Below are positions 32,690 through 43,740 of a DNA stretch of 64,000 bases, piece after piece. The first letter of the stretch is position 1. Every line of letters starts with the position of its first letter. The translations under genes and the position numbers were made by a program. The stretch comes from Melitaea cinxia (taxonomy: Eukaryota > Arthropoda > Insecta > Lepidoptera > Nymphalidae). The notes under the pieces are model-generated. The model saw nothing but the letters and a program-made list of their open reading frames with translations. It ran no database searches and was not told where the DNA came from. The stretch spans positions 11,966,001-12,030,000 of the forward strand of contig NC_059416.1 in the NCBI RefSeq assembly GCF_905220565.1, written 5' to 3'.

Positions 32690-32886
32690 ATCTGTACTAA
32701 TATAATATAGCTGAAGAGTTAGTATGTTTGTTTGTTTAAACGCGCTAATCTCTTCTTTTTTTGTTGGATAGTCCATTCACCGAGGAAGGCTATAGGCTAA
32801 AAAAATATTTCAGTACGTTTTTTTTTTCAAAACGTTACGTTACGAGTACGTTTTTGAACGTGGGTGTACCTGCAGGGCTCAGCTAG
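32690..32886 (+). mobile_element. Helitron-like element, family 4
   Basis: TCTGTACTAATATAATATAGC, GTTTGTTTAAACGCGCTAAT, GGATAGTCCATTCACCGAGG and GGGCTCAGCTAG|T. It shares order with 18222-18404 and 35570-35731. Confidence 0.5.
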
Positions 32887-32889
32887 TCG

Positions 32890-33210
32890 ACACAAATAAA
32901 TAAAATTGGAGTGTCTGTTTGTAATAACCGCTTTGTACTAAACGCATACGGATGTATACACGGTACATGGACCAAAATAATATTTTTTACAACTTTTGTC
33001 TGTCTGTCTGTCTGTTTGTTCCGGCTAATTTCTGAAACGGCTGGACGGATTTTGACGGTACTTTCAATGACAGAAAACCTGCTGATATAATAAGGAGGAA
33101 CTTGGGTATTTTTATTTTAGAAATTTATTTAATTTGTAAGTCTGAGAACTGAACAATATTTTTTTTTTTGCTAAATTTGACGCGGACGAAGTCATGGGCA
33201 CAGCTAGCTT
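32890..33210 (+). mobile_element. Helitron-like element, family 6
   Basis: GTGTCTGTTTGTAATAACCG, a TGTC microsatellite, TTTCTGAAACGGCTGGACGG, AACTGAACAATATT and an end of GACGCGGACGAAGTCATGGG followed by CACAGCTAG. Similar to 61850-62055. Confidence 0.45.
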
Positions 33211-33837
33211 AATTTAAAGTAGCAATTTTTCTACGACGAGATTTGAATTTTGTTTTGTTTCAAGTACATTAATTTTCAATGCAGCTTAATTACAATACTT
33301 TTTGAAGAGTTGAAGCTCTAACGTAATCTGCCTCAATCCTCTCTGCAGATTATTATATCTTTTTTAATTTTATTATAACCACACAATTTAAGTAAAATAG
33401 GTTAGGTTAACTCACAATGCAATTATTTTGAACTGTTAATTTGTAAACCGTTCAGTAGAACTGTTCGGTAGATTTCATAATAAACACCTGATATGTAACT
33501 ATGGAATCATAAGACCATACGACCATATCCATACATTGGATGTTGGATATTATGTTTTTTTTTTTCTTCATTTTTGTCCTTTATTTGAGTTATTGTTTGT
33601 TACTGCTATCAACATTTTTATCATTTTAAATGATATAAAATAAAGTTCTTTGTTGTAAGTGCTGTGTAAATATTTTAGTAACAAAATCACCCCAAAATAT
33701 TTACTCTGTACCAACTTATATTTAATATTGTAATTAGTAAAAAGGAATGATATGTAGTAGATTTGGATTTTTTTTCCCTGATCTTACGATTAACCCACAT
33801 ACAATATCTACTACGTACGTACCACGTAGATAAATAA
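33211..33837. other. AT-rich stretch without recognised gene
   Basis: Nothing recognised. Confidence 0.3.
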
Positions 33838-34124
33838 TCTATAATATAAAAATGAATCGCTGAATGTGTTGCTAAGCGCAAAACTCGAGAACGGTTGGAC
33901 CGATTTCGCTAAATCTTTTTTTAAAATATTCCTTGAAGTACGAGGATGGTTCTTACGGAGAGAAAAATTCAAAAACAATTTAAATTTCCTGAAAAAGTCT
34001 GAAAACAACACTTTTCTATACTCCCATACAAAAGATTTGTGATAATACTTAAAAGTCAATTTGAACTTTAATACCATACGATAAAGTTTGTGTTAGGCGA
34101 TACGAAGTTCGCCGGGTCAGCTAG
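33838..34124 (+). mobile_element. Helitron-like element, family 1
   Basis: 287 bp from AA|TCTATAATATAAAAATGA to GGGTCAGCTAG|T. The terminal hairpin GGCGA-TACGAAGT-TCGCC sits just before GGGTCAG-CTAG. Two close copies (here and 2194-2486) with the same termini in opposite orientations define the ends. Confidence 0.6.
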
Positions 34125-34138
34125 TAATAAATAAATAT

Positions 34139-34234
34139 GTAATAACATCCACACGCGATCGTCTGTTCCTAAGGTAAGCAACCTTATGCTTGTGTTATAG
34201 GTAATATCCGACTCTTTATATAACATATACATAG

Positions 34235-34291
<57 letters not shown>

Positions 34292-34364
34292 CTACACCTA
34301 GACTCAGGCGAGAATCGAAGCCGCAACCTGGTTTAGAAAGGAGAGTCACTACAAACTGCGCCAA
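34139..34364 (-). repeat. SINE-C with expanded (AT)n
   Basis: In plus orientation: GCGATCGTCTGTTCCTAAGG, GCTTGTGTTATAGGTAATAT, about 50 bp of AT repeat at 34240-34288, then ACACCTAGACTCAGG, GAGAATCGAAGCCGCAACC and CTGCGCCAACGCGC. The AT-rich linker of SINE-C has expanded into a microsatellite. Confidence 0.65.
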
Positions 34365-35209
34365 CGCGCAAGTTTATATATGTTTAACTTTCTCAATAGT
34401 AAGCTTATGTATATAGAATGTTCATCCGTATAATTCCCATAGAGAATCAATTGTAAGGTCACAGAGAAACCAAGAAACATCATTAACACGAGGTCCGCGT
34501 CCGACCGCAGCGGTGTAGAAAAATCTGAGTACCTTATTAACATTTCCTAGACAAGAAAAATTTAAGGTCTAGCGTACTCATTATGACCCAGTTTTTAGGA
34601 AAATGAAATGGTGTAAAACTTTTAGATTTCTAAATGTTGTTTTTATTGTGGTCAATTTACGTATTTTTAACCGACTTCACTTGCGTGTGTTTGTGTGTGT
34701 GTACGTATGTATGTATGTTCGGAGATAACTTCGTCGTTTATGAACCGATTTTGATAATTCTTTTTTTGTTGGAAAGAGAGATATCCCAAGCAAACATAAT
34801 TATGTGATATAAAGCTGATATCTTTTTATTCTTTAAATTGAGCTTTTGATCTACTAATTCAATATAAATTAATTATGTAAGCATTGGTCAGTAATTGAAA
34901 ACAAAATTAAAATAAATTGAGCAGAAACGGAAAATAATTTAACTTATAAAACTACACCCTCCTCAACCTTTCTTGTGTAATCGGATTTGGGAGAGTTCTA
35001 ATAAAATTGTACCTGATTCGATTCCCGAATGGAACAAATTTGTGTTAGTATTACTATATGTTTCTGCTCTTAAAGTTTGTCCTTGTAACCATACCTCGGA
35101 AAGTTTATAAATGCGTTAATCTGGTTATAATTATCAAATCCTCATAACTATATTTAATATATTTAACTTAAAAGGTAAACGTATTGATAAAGTATCACTG
35201 ATTAAGCAC
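34365..35209 (+). other. Intergenic stretch with a D-repeat scrap
   Basis: TTTTTAACCGACTTCACTTG near 34668 and GAACCGATTTTGATAATTC near 34742 are D-family words. The rest shows no gene. Confidence 0.35.
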
Positions 35210-35563
35210 TAAATCCTATCCACAAACTTGAAATTTGCCAGGTAGGTTCCTTGCAGGATGTAAACATCTGCTAAGAACGAATTTTATGAAACTCCATCCT
35301 TAAGGGGGTTGGAAATTTATAAAAGTCCTATGTTTTTGAAGTAAGAGACTTGAAATTTAAAACTTATGCTCTATAGATTGTGTGGAGGTGTAGTAATAAT
35401 CTTTAGAAATCAACCCCCTTTTATGGTAAAACAGGGGATGGTAGTTTGTATGAAAGTCCAATGTTTTTATCTTTATTTTATTTTTTCCTTTCTTTAGGTA
35501 CACATTTAGCTATTATATGCAAATAACTAACTCCACGAGTACGACGTCGCGGGCGGCCGCTAG
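35210..35563 (+). mobile_element. Helitron-like element, family 5
   Basis: CACAAACTTGAAATTTGCCA, GGTAGGTTCCTTGCAGG and CTAAGAACGAATTTTATG match the interior of 22515-23518. The end is GGGCGGCCGCTAG|T, preceded by a short GC hairpin. Confidence 0.5.
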
Positions 35564-35569
35564 TTATAC

Positions 35570-35731
35570 TTATAAAGCTGAAAAGGTTTGTTTGTTTGAA
35601 CGTGCTAATTTCAAGAACTGTTGGTTCCAATTGAAACATTATTTTTGTATTGCATGGCCACTTTACCGACGAAGGCTTTAGGCCAATTTTTTCCGTAATG
35701 TGACGCCTTTGGAACCGCGTGGCTCAGCTAG
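35570..35731 (+). mobile_element. Helitron-like element, family 4
   Basis: TACTTATAAAGCTGAAAAGG, GTTTGTTTGAACGTGCTAAT, ACTTTACCGACGAAGGCT and GTGGCTCAGCTAG. It follows the family-5 element with a gap of only a few bases. Confidence 0.5.
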
Positions 35732-35809
35732 GATTTTCTTATAATGAAGTAGGTACATATTACACAATAATAGAGTTACAGTATATTTAGAATAAGATTA
35801 TGAACTTAA

Positions 35810-36018
35810 CTGAGGTACAGCAGGAAATTTCCTGCTCAAAATCTGGAGCAGCCCGACTGGGGTAGTACCTCGACCTTACAGAAGATCATGGCTAAATAAT
35901 ACTGTTTTCAAGCAGTATTGTGTTCCTGCTGGTGAGTAAGGTTACCCGAGCTCCTGGGAGGGATTGGGGATGGATTCAGCAACGCGCTTGCGATGCTTCT
36001 GGTGTTGCAAGCGTCTAT
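35810..36018 (+). repeat. B-family interspersed repeat, 3' truncated
   Basis: AACTGAGGTACAGCAGG, GGAGCAGCCCGACTGGGG, AATACTGTTTTCAAGCAGTATT (a hairpin) and GGTGTTGCAAGCGTCTATA, where it stops. Confidence 0.65.
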
Positions 36019-36084
36019 ATAATAAAAAAAAACACAAAAATATTTTTTATTTTGACAAAACAAATACAAAATATAAAAAAACCA

Positions 36085-36495
36085 TGTGGTGTCGTGGGAT
36101 GCCAGATAGGAACGAAGTTCCTTATTATAAAATATTTATTGCAAGTTATATTCGAGGGTTAAAAGAAAATAATTATTCGGGTACCCATACATTTTTTTAT
36201 TATGATTTTTTATCGATAAAAATAAAAATAAAAATAAAAACTAATTTAAAAAATGATCTCAACACCTTTATTTTATTTACAGTGGTTTATAAAAATATAT
36301 AATAATTATCGAATGATATAATAATAGTAACCTGCAATAATAATAACAGTCATCAAGTAGACTATACATTAGACACTGTACAGCCATCTTACATACATAA
36401 AATAACAAAATACGTAAAAATCTTACGCTTTTTTTTGCGGACGTTTTTTGCCTACTATGGTACCTCTCCGCAACACCCCATATAGAACTTAGTTC
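36085..36495 (+). repeat. G-family repeat
   Basis: GTGGTGTCGTGGGATGCC, GAACGAAGTTCCTTATTAT, an (ATAAAA)n run, CAACACCTTTATTTTATTTAC, TTATCGAATGATATAATAAT, ATCTTACGCTTTTTTTTGCG and TACCTCTCCGCAACACCCC. This copy is uninterrupted and defines a unit of about 400 bp. Confidence 0.55.
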
Positions 36496-36657
36496 CACAA
36501 TGTATGGTAAAATTGTTTCTTATAAATTTTCGACTTCGCAAAGCAAATGATACTTTTCTGAAACAAAGAACAGAAACAATTTTAACGATAAATTCACTTT
36601 TTCCTTATAATTCACTTCCTCCTATGCGCTGAAGATACTTTGTTTCGTAGATTTTTA

Positions 36658-37234
36658 ACCGACTTCCAAAAAAGGAGGAGGTTCTCAATTCGACTGTATT
36701 TTTTTTTTCTATGTATGTTACATCAGAACTTTTGACCGGGTAGACCGATTTCGACAAATTTTGTTTTAATCGAAAGGTGGTGTGTGCCAATTGGTCCCAT
36801 TTAAATTTATTTGAGATCTAACAACTACTTTTCGAGTTATATCTAATAATGCGTTTTTACTTGACGCTTTTTTCGTCGACCTACGTTGTATTATACCGCA
36901 TAACTTTCTACTGGATGTACCGATTTTGATAATTCTTTTTTTGTTGGAAAGGGGATATCCTTAGTTTGGTACCGTAATAAGGAAACCAGTATCTGATGAT
37001 GGAATCCCAGAGAAATCGAGGGAAACTCTCGAAAATCCGTAATAACTTTTTACTGGGTGTACTGATTTTGATAATTTTTAATTTAATCGAAAGCTGATGT
37101 TTATCATGTGGTCACATATAAATTTTATCGAGATCTGATAACTACTTTTTAAGTAATCTTTGATAACGCGTAGTTGCTTGACTATTTTTTCGTTGATCTA
37201 CGTTGTATTACTTGTCGATGTAATTGAAGTCGGT
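36658..37234 (+). mobile_element. D-family element with inverted ends, longest copy
   Basis: 577 bp from ACCGACTTCCAAAAAAGG to TGTAATTGAAGTCGGT. The 9-bp ends are perfect inverted repeats. Inside are two tandem-like halves, each with an ACTGGxTGTACxGATTTTGATAATT motif. The short copies resemble internal deletions of this form. Confidence 0.6.
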
Positions 37235-37881
37235 TTTTTTTTCGTTTGCGAGCAAACATAATTATTTTAAACTCAAAAATATAAATTTAAACTGTGCTTT
37301 CTGGTAATTAAAAGATATCGTAACTGTGAAAGTTCTTAAAGCACTTTTGCGCGTTAATTTTTAATTTAAAACAATTTGTAACATCATTTACTTTTATATC
37401 CACTTAAGGAACATGCAGGTAAATGTATCCTCTTTGATATTGCACCCAAAACTTTGGTCTACAATCAAATAAATCTTCAATTACCAAATTTTTCAATCAA
37501 AAATATTGACTTAACAAATCCTAAATAGGCTGATAGGCCACAGCAAGAAAAATCTTGTTTAAAATCTGAATAAGCCTAACTGTAAAAGAGTCTCTACCTT
37601 GCAATAGATCAAACAGTTTTCCAAAAGTATTGATATTTATTTTTGAAGTTTTATTAACTTTTCCTTTCGAAAATTGTTTATTTTAAATAGATCATAGTTA
37701 TGTTAGGTACAATACCATAACATAACTATATCTATATCTATCTATCTATCTATATCTATGTTAACAAAAAAAATTATAATGTAGTATATTATGTTAACAA
37801 GTGTTAATTCCGTCGATAAACTGTCACGCAGTTTGACGGGTTAAGACATTGTAAAAGTATTAGATCCAAAGAAAGAATTTA
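37235..37881. other. AT-rich stretch with (ATCT)n microsatellite
   Basis: A TATC/ATCT run lies at about 37730-37758, and a faint B-repeat relic at 37540-37610. No gene seen. Confidence 0.35.
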
Positions 37882-38222
37882 TCTATATATTAATACGTGA
37901 AGCAAAAACCTTGTATCCCTTTTTACGAAAATTGCGAACGGAGGAGTATTAAGTTTCATAAACTTATAGTTTATGTAGAGAACGAGTGCAGTAGTATTTA
38001 AAAAAGATATGAATAAAAATATATGAAATCAATAAAAAAAAACATTACACACACTACCATGTATTTGACACACAAACACATATTTATACTCTTTTGTTGA
38101 TTGTCAAAGTATGTAATCAAATTTAAATTTTTTAAAAAAGGTTCTTTATTTTCATAATTTTTCGGTTTTCTTATTTTAAATTTTTAATTATGGTCGAATT
38201 TCGAACTCAAAGCGACTATTAA
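37882..38222 (+). mobile_element. Helitron-like element, family 2
   Basis: It starts A|TCTATATATTAATACGTGAA and shares CTTTTTACGAAAATTGCG, AAAACATTACACACACTACC and TTATGGTCGAATTTCGA with 10425-10764. The terminal CTAG is mutated here (GCGACTATTAA). Confidence 0.5.
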
Positions 38223-39023
38223 TTATTATTATTAAACATCAATATTGCACTCAAGAAGTGTGTTCCTGTTGATCATAGACTAATCCGAAAACCATCAAAG
38301 CACAGATAAATTAAATTATCCAAGTTTCAACCACAGAAAGCAAAGAAGGTAGCAATTACGCCAAATGTCCGACGATTATTGGGACGTATTAAAACCGTTA
38401 TTAAAGAGTCGTTACAAAGTTCCCACCAATTTGTCTTAACAGTTCATCAATAAAGATTAACTTGACGTTATATCTTATGAAATTCTGGAGGGTGCAATTT
38501 GAACAAGTACTCTTAGCTTATTTTATTTGATTTAGGAAATAAGGCTAGTTTTAGGAAAGCTATAAGATGTGAAGGGACTTGAGTTGACGGGTCATAACGT
38601 AACTCGTCATGTGACGAATCGTGACTTAAATTCTTGCTTATTATAATTATTTATGGAGTGCGACAACTATTGGCGTATTTTTTGCATTATTTACGACTGC
38701 GATTATGACTACGTTTTAAAGTTAGAGAACGGTAGTACTTCTTACTGTTTCAATGCCTAGAGTTCTTAATTAAAAAGCTAAATTAACAAATCGGCAGTAT
38801 AAAGTTCTAATAAAGTTCAAATTCTCTTCTATAGAAAATGAGGACGCTTCCCTCTTGAGGATATTTACTCAAAACCTATTATTTTTTTTTATATCTACCC
38901 CGAGCGGAAATTTAACCCGCCGTTACTACGCCTCGCCATAACGGTAGTTCTAATGTACAGTTTTTCTCTACCAGTAAAATACTCGCTCACTAAAATATGA
39001 AAATCTAATACGTATATATATAA
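38223..39023. other. AT-rich stretch without recognised gene
   Basis: Nothing recognised. Confidence 0.3.
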
Positions 39024-39365
39024 CTAGCATCCCGCACCGGCGTTGCACGGGTATCTAACAAAAATTTCAAAATCAGTTTTTTCTCTAATATTTTTTTTTT
39101 TTGAAAATATAAAATAACTGAGATATAACCTATGTCACCCGCAAATAGTGTATCTTCACAACAGTGAAAGAATTTTCCGAATCGATTCAGTAGTTTCGGA
39201 GCCTATTTAATGCAACAAACAATCAGAAAACAAAAAACAAAAAACAAATATAAAGCATGTTTTAGAAATAAAAAAGAACAAGGCAAAAACCCCGTGGGTG
39301 TATATTAATTATATATATAAAAAAAAAAACAATCAAATTTTTCCTCTTTATAATATTAGAATAGA
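39024..39365 (-). mobile_element. Helitron-like element, family 7
   Basis: The minus strand runs from TCTATTCTAATATTATAAAG to ACCCGTGCAACGCCGGTGCG and then GGATGCTAG. The 3' end has a short hairpin (CGCCGGTGCGG region) before CTAG. It contains an AC-rich run and one internal AACAA microsatellite. Confidence 0.45.
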
Positions 39366-40440
39366 TAAAGAGTTATTAATTGCATCAATCGTACAGCCCA
39401 CAGCTATCAAAACAGTTCTCGTTGAATACTCATCGAAATTCACCCTTATACAAATGTTCCAAGTTATCAAGACTCGTTCATTCAACACGAAGCTCACTCT
39501 CAAGATGAAAGGCGGAATTAGCCGGTCAAGGCTGTCATTGAATCCGCTGACTATTATGTGTAGGGGCTCAGTGACGCTGGCTTTCGTGCAGGACATCTAC
39601 ATAATTCTAATTCCAAAAATAGCCCTTTAATGGTTTAAATTTCGAGTGCTCTCTATTCTACGTGACATTGGCCAAATGGTATGTTTTTTTTAAATATAAA
39701 TGTAGGTCGGCAAACAAGCATAGGCTCTACTGATGACATAACCAACCTTACCTTAGACCCGCTCCAAGAGCTCTGGTTATGGTAGCCAAAGAGCCAAAGA
39801 TTTTTGAAGATTATTAAAGTAAAAACAGCTTTATTTATTGATATTTTACTTATTCTTAAACTATTTTGTATACCACTTACCATTATCTTGTCCACTTAAG
39901 ATGCATTTTAAAAGTACTCCGTCATTGTTATATTATGAGAGATAAAGGAGTAGTAGATTTGTATAAAAAGTGTGAAACAGGAAGGATAAAACATAATCAG
40001 CGATTTACCTTTTACATCAAACAGTAACACAAATAAAGTTCTAAGACAATCACAAACAGTCTATGAAATCCTGATCAAAATCTTTAGAGACCCCGTAGAA
40101 AAAAAAATATCACGAATGTCAGGATTTTGGGGATTGTTAATCAACAGCAACAAATCAACCATCCAATTTTGATAATTTGTTAGAATTGTGGAGCTAATGA
40201 ACATATTCATAAAGAAAAGATAAATGTAAAAAAAAATCCTTAGATAGTTGCATAGAAGGCTGAAACGTAGAAGGCATAATTTTACACATATCTAGTATTG
40301 ACCGCGCAATATTTTTTGGATATAAGCCAAAATCTATGTTAACTTGAACTGTTACATTGTTACTTGAAATCCACATTATTAGTGAAATGTAAATCATTGA
40401 AGAACTTGAATTTATTCATATAAAACTAAAATATGATATT
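39366..40440. other. Stretch without a confident gene
   Basis: 39366-39600 has more even base use and overlapping open frames on both strands (110 and 82 codons), but I recognise no motif. An inverted B-repeat scrap (GGTCGGCAAACAAGCATAGG) is at 39706. Confidence 0.3.
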
Positions 40441-40545
40441 TCTTGGGGGGATTGAGATTTGGATCGGTAGCGCGCTTGCGATGCTTCTGGTGTTACAGGC
40501 GTCTATAAGCTACGGTAATCTCTTACCATCAGGTTAGCCGTACGC
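40441..40545 (+). repeat. B-family repeat, 5' truncated
   Basis: GGGGGGATTGAGATTTGG, GCGCTTGCGATGCTTCTGG, GCTACGGTAATCTCTTACC and AGCCGTACGCTAGC. Confidence 0.6.
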
Positions 40546-40644
40546 TAGCAAAATGCTGCGATAGACAAAAGTTGATACATCCAAAAGCTTTATCATCCAG
40601 TAAAATCCAAAAAAATCTATAAAACAATTTTGCATATTATACGC

Positions 40645-40750
40645 ACATTTATGATAATAATAATAATAATAATAATAAATACTAATATTGTACACTACAA
40701 AGAAATGTTACAAAAAGGGATACATACGAAGAAAGATGTACAAAGGCGTG
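40645..40750 (-). repeat. K-family LINE 3'-end repeat
   Basis: (ATA)n, ATTGTACACTACAAAG and GAAAGATGTACAAAGGCG; truncated before the hairpin. Confidence 0.5.
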
Positions 40751-40841
40751 ATATAAAATAAATTACCATTTTTTGAGATTTTAAATTTTCTTTTCATATT
40801 CAAATAATAATAATAATCGTCTCGAATTAACATCTTTTAAG

Positions 40842-41500
40842 AGCCTTTCCCAAGCTGAATCTTGCCGGTATCTAGGTATGTCACAATGTATTGGGGTGGA
40901 AGAGGTGGACACGAAACAAGCGGTTTGCGAAGTCTTTCTTGAATGGTTGCCAAAAGTTCTTCGAAGCTATTTGTTGGGCGCCGACAAGATCCGAGTTTAA
41001 AACGTCTGGGTCATGCCCACTCTCTTGTACACTTTTAGAGTACTCAGATGGACTCTGACCGAACTTGATGCCCTGGATAGACATGTTTGCACCATCATGA
41101 ATCACCATCGCGTGCATTACCCTAAACTGTCGGTCATGAGACTGTAAATCCTGTGGAAATATGGTGGTCGAGGCATGTTAAGCGCTGAGACCATGCATAA
41201 CTGTGAAGTGTGCATTCTCAGAGTCTACTTGGCAACGAGATGGGAGAGTGCTATGCATAGTGATGTTGTAGTGTGTAACCAAAGGTCCTATCCTTGGCAA
41301 AGAGGAATGACAGAAACCGCTATTACTAAGCACCTCTGACAAGGAGACCATATTGATGAAAAAAGAGCCAAATAGACGATTTTACAAAGCGCTCCACGAG
41401 CCCCATACAGATGCGATTCGGGGACCTCTTTGGGAAAACCGGAGGCTATGCGATACAAAACCAGGTGGTTAAGCAAACAACTACCGGAAATACAACTTAA
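40842..41500 (+). pseudogene. R4/Dong/NeSL-type LINE, degenerate internal fragment
   Basis: A single frame runs about 219 codons with four in-frame stops. Before and between the stops it reads CRYLGMSQCIGVEEVDTK, NVWVMPTLLYTFRVLRW, LTELDALDRHVCTIMNHH and ILWKYGGRGMLSAETMH. The order N-W-PxLxYxFxVxxW, ELxxLDR and GGRG is typical of the region after the reverse transcriptase core in R2/R4/NeSL-type elements. It could be the same family as the C-terminus at 5566-5757. The host sequence resumes with little signal after 41500. Four stops and no frameshift suggest moderate age. Confidence 0.6.
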
Positions 41501-41797
41501 ATTATAGCACGCCGACTTCTGTTTACCTTGTTGCCATCCCGGTGAGTCACCCAGACATGTGTGACAACCCTTTATTTTTTCTTTTTTTTTACTTTTTTAA
41601 AAATTAAGGGAAAAACTTTTTTAAAATTTAGGAAATTTGTTTCCATTTCAGACCAGCAATAACACAAGTACTTATAGCAACTTTAAGCGTTCCTTCTTAC
41701 CTGCCTGGATAAGTGCCAATGGTGTTACGTAATATACATCACAAAGTTTAGAATTTATGGAACGGTGGAGGTATATGCAGTCAGCAGTTTTTATCCT

Positions 41798-42877
41798 TTT
41801 TTTTTTTTTTTTTTTTTACGTGGGGAAAATCCATCATGGATACCCTCCAGCGCGGGGGCGCCAGAGGGTTATGTCAGACTCCTACTGACTAAAAACCACC
41901 ACGTGTTAGCAGTCATCCGCCTGGGTGGGGCGAGAGGGGTCGCGCTAGCATTCGCCACCTCGCCTCAGCGGTAGGCCCGGACAAAGCTTCCGGGCCCCGG
42001 AATGATGGTGGGGTGGCCTCGCTCACAACAAGGCCACCCCCAGACGTATGGGGTCGTGTCGTCCGGCCGGCCGAAGTCCCCCGACTATCGGCCGCCGACC
42101 CCACTATTACGAGGGGGGGAGGAGGTGGGCAAACCGCCTTCTCCTTGCCCCCGTACGTCTGCGCCGGAGTGGGCCAGCAGAGGCGTCTTCCTCTCTGGCC
42201 CGCTCCGCGGTCTCCTTCTGCGTCATTACCTCTTCGCAGAAGGAGACCACCGCCTGCCACGATCTCTCGCTGTCAAGCATGGCCTTTACGACACTCGGCA
42301 GCGAGAGATCCCGTCCGATAACCGCTGAAAGCGTGCGCCGCTGCGGTTCCCAAGTGGCGCACGCCTCCAGCGTGTGGAGCGCCGTATCTTCTGGCGCTCC
42401 ACACTCGTGGCAGGCTGGAGTCGCCTCCCGCCTCGCGATTTGGTGCAGGTACTTACCGAAGCACCCATGTCCGGAAAGCACCTGCACCAGACGGAAGGTC
42501 AGCGGCCCGAACCGCCGCCTCACCCACTTCCGGAGGACCGGCTTCACTGCGTCCACCGTCCACTGCCCGGGGACTGGCGAAGCCAAGTCCTCCGTCCACC
42601 GCCGCAACAGGGTGTCCTGCGCCAGCCTCTGCATGCGTGCGAGCTCCTCCCACGTAGGAGACTCCCCCCGGGATCTCCTCGCCGCCACAAAATGATATGT
42701 TTCGGCGAGGATCTCCGCCTGCAGTTCCCAGGGGGGATCGCCGGCCAGCACGCACGCCGCCGTCCAGGACACCGTCCGGTAACCGCGTATCGCTCTCGTC
42801 GCGATGACCCGCTGCGGCCGTCGCAGCTGGATTTTGTTGGCGCGACCGAGGGCGTCCGCCCAGATGGGTGCCCCGTA
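41798..42877 (-). mobile_element. R1-clade LINE, 5'-truncated insertion with target duplication
   Basis: AGCAGTTTTTATCC is repeated at 41783-41796 and 42878-42891. In the minus direction the insert begins TACGGGGCACCCATCTGG. It ends with a 3' UTR and a poly(A) tail (the T-run at 41798-41817). Its GC content is far above the surroundings. A relative of its 3' UTR (CACGTGGTGGTTTTTTAGTC) occurs at 53486-53610. R1-clade elements encode an endonuclease and reverse transcriptase; only the C-terminal third of the protein and the 3' UTR remain. Confidence 0.85.
42107..42877 (-). pseudogene. R1-clade retrotransposon protein, C-terminal part
   Basis: An open frame continues from YGAPIWADALGRANKIQ through AACVLAGDPPWELQAEILAE and TFRLVQVLSGHGCFGKYL. 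It reaches a zinc finger CHECGAPEDTALHTLEAC (CX2C-X8-H-X4-C), which in R1/TRAS-type proteins lies near the C-terminus, and stops at 42107. No internal stop is present. The open frame extends upstream to 42967, but its first 29 codons come from the flanking target sequence: the boundary falls exactly at the duplicated site, so MSEKTKLSLG is not part of the LINE. Without its endonuclease and catalytic core it cannot act alone. Confidence 0.85.
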
Positions 42878-42960
42878 AGCAGTTTTTATCCTACGCCTAG
42901 CCTCCTTGAACCTTTCGGTTTGATATTTAAATGACGGACCGAGAGATAATTTTGTTTTCT

Positions 42961-43436
42961 CGGACACGAAAATAAAACCGACTTCAATTTAAAAATCGAT
43001 GATTTTAATACGCATTATTACGGATAAGTTTTCTTCAATAAAAAATTAAATAAATAAATAAATGATAAAAAAATATTTTATAACTAAACACACGATCGTC
43101 TGTTCTTATGATAAGCAACTTAATGCTTGTGTTACAGGTAGCAGCCGACTTTTATAATATTTTTTCTTAAATATACATAGAAATAATACATATATAAATA
43201 TACAAATACAAATATTACACCCAGACTCAGGTGGGAATCGAACCCGCAACCCGAGGAAGAGAAATCAGGGCCACTACAAACCGCGCCAACGGGCTAGTCA
43301 AAATAAAATAGTAAATGGGACCACATGTTATGAACCAAATTTCGATTTAAAAAAAAATCATTAAAATCAACAAAACCAGTAAAAGGCTGTGTGTAAAGAA
43401 CACAGTCGAATTAAGAACATCGTCCTTTTTCAAGTC
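42961..43436 (-). repeat. D-family element split by SINE-C
   Basis: AAAACCGACTTCAATTTAAA starts it. D-family words resume at AAATGGGACCACATGTTATG, and it ends CGTCCTTTTTCAAGTCTG. The interruption is the SINE-C at 43082-43302. Confidence 0.5.
43082..43302 (-). repeat. SINE-C, near full length, nested in D element
   Basis: In plus orientation: ACACGATCGTCTGTTC, GCTTGTGTTACAGGTAGCAG, then ACACCCAGACTCAGGTGG, GAATCGAACCCGCAACCC (the B-box region inverted) and CGCGCCAACGGGCTAGTC. It is tRNA-derived by its box A and box B words. Confidence 0.7.
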
Positions 43437-43740
43437 TGTTAAAATAATATTATTTCGAAATAAGATAATTCTGAGAATAATATGAGTTCATTATATTGCG
43501 ATTATCATAATACAGAGCTTACCGCAGTAATAATACTTCGAATATGTCATTTAATACTACAACAGAATACCGTTCTGGTATAATAGTTCAATTAATTTCC
43601 TTTACAGTAGTCGTGGGTCCGATTTTCGCACGGAGCAGATGTTTGATTTTGAACAAATTTTGTTTACGGTGTGAGTGTACTAATGTCACTATGTGCCTGG
43701 TTTTTTTACTACTTATACTACTTCTTCCTTTTATTTATTA

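Noticed and set aside
39298..39630. 110-codon plus-strand and 82-codon minus-strand open frames
   Set aside because: Overlapping frames on both strands without a motif; the first part is repeat-derived (Helitron-like end).
42013..42934. Several overlapping long open frames around the R1 insertion
   Set aside because: They are shadows of the GC-rich R1 coding strand. The minus-strand frame with the CCHC finger is the real one.
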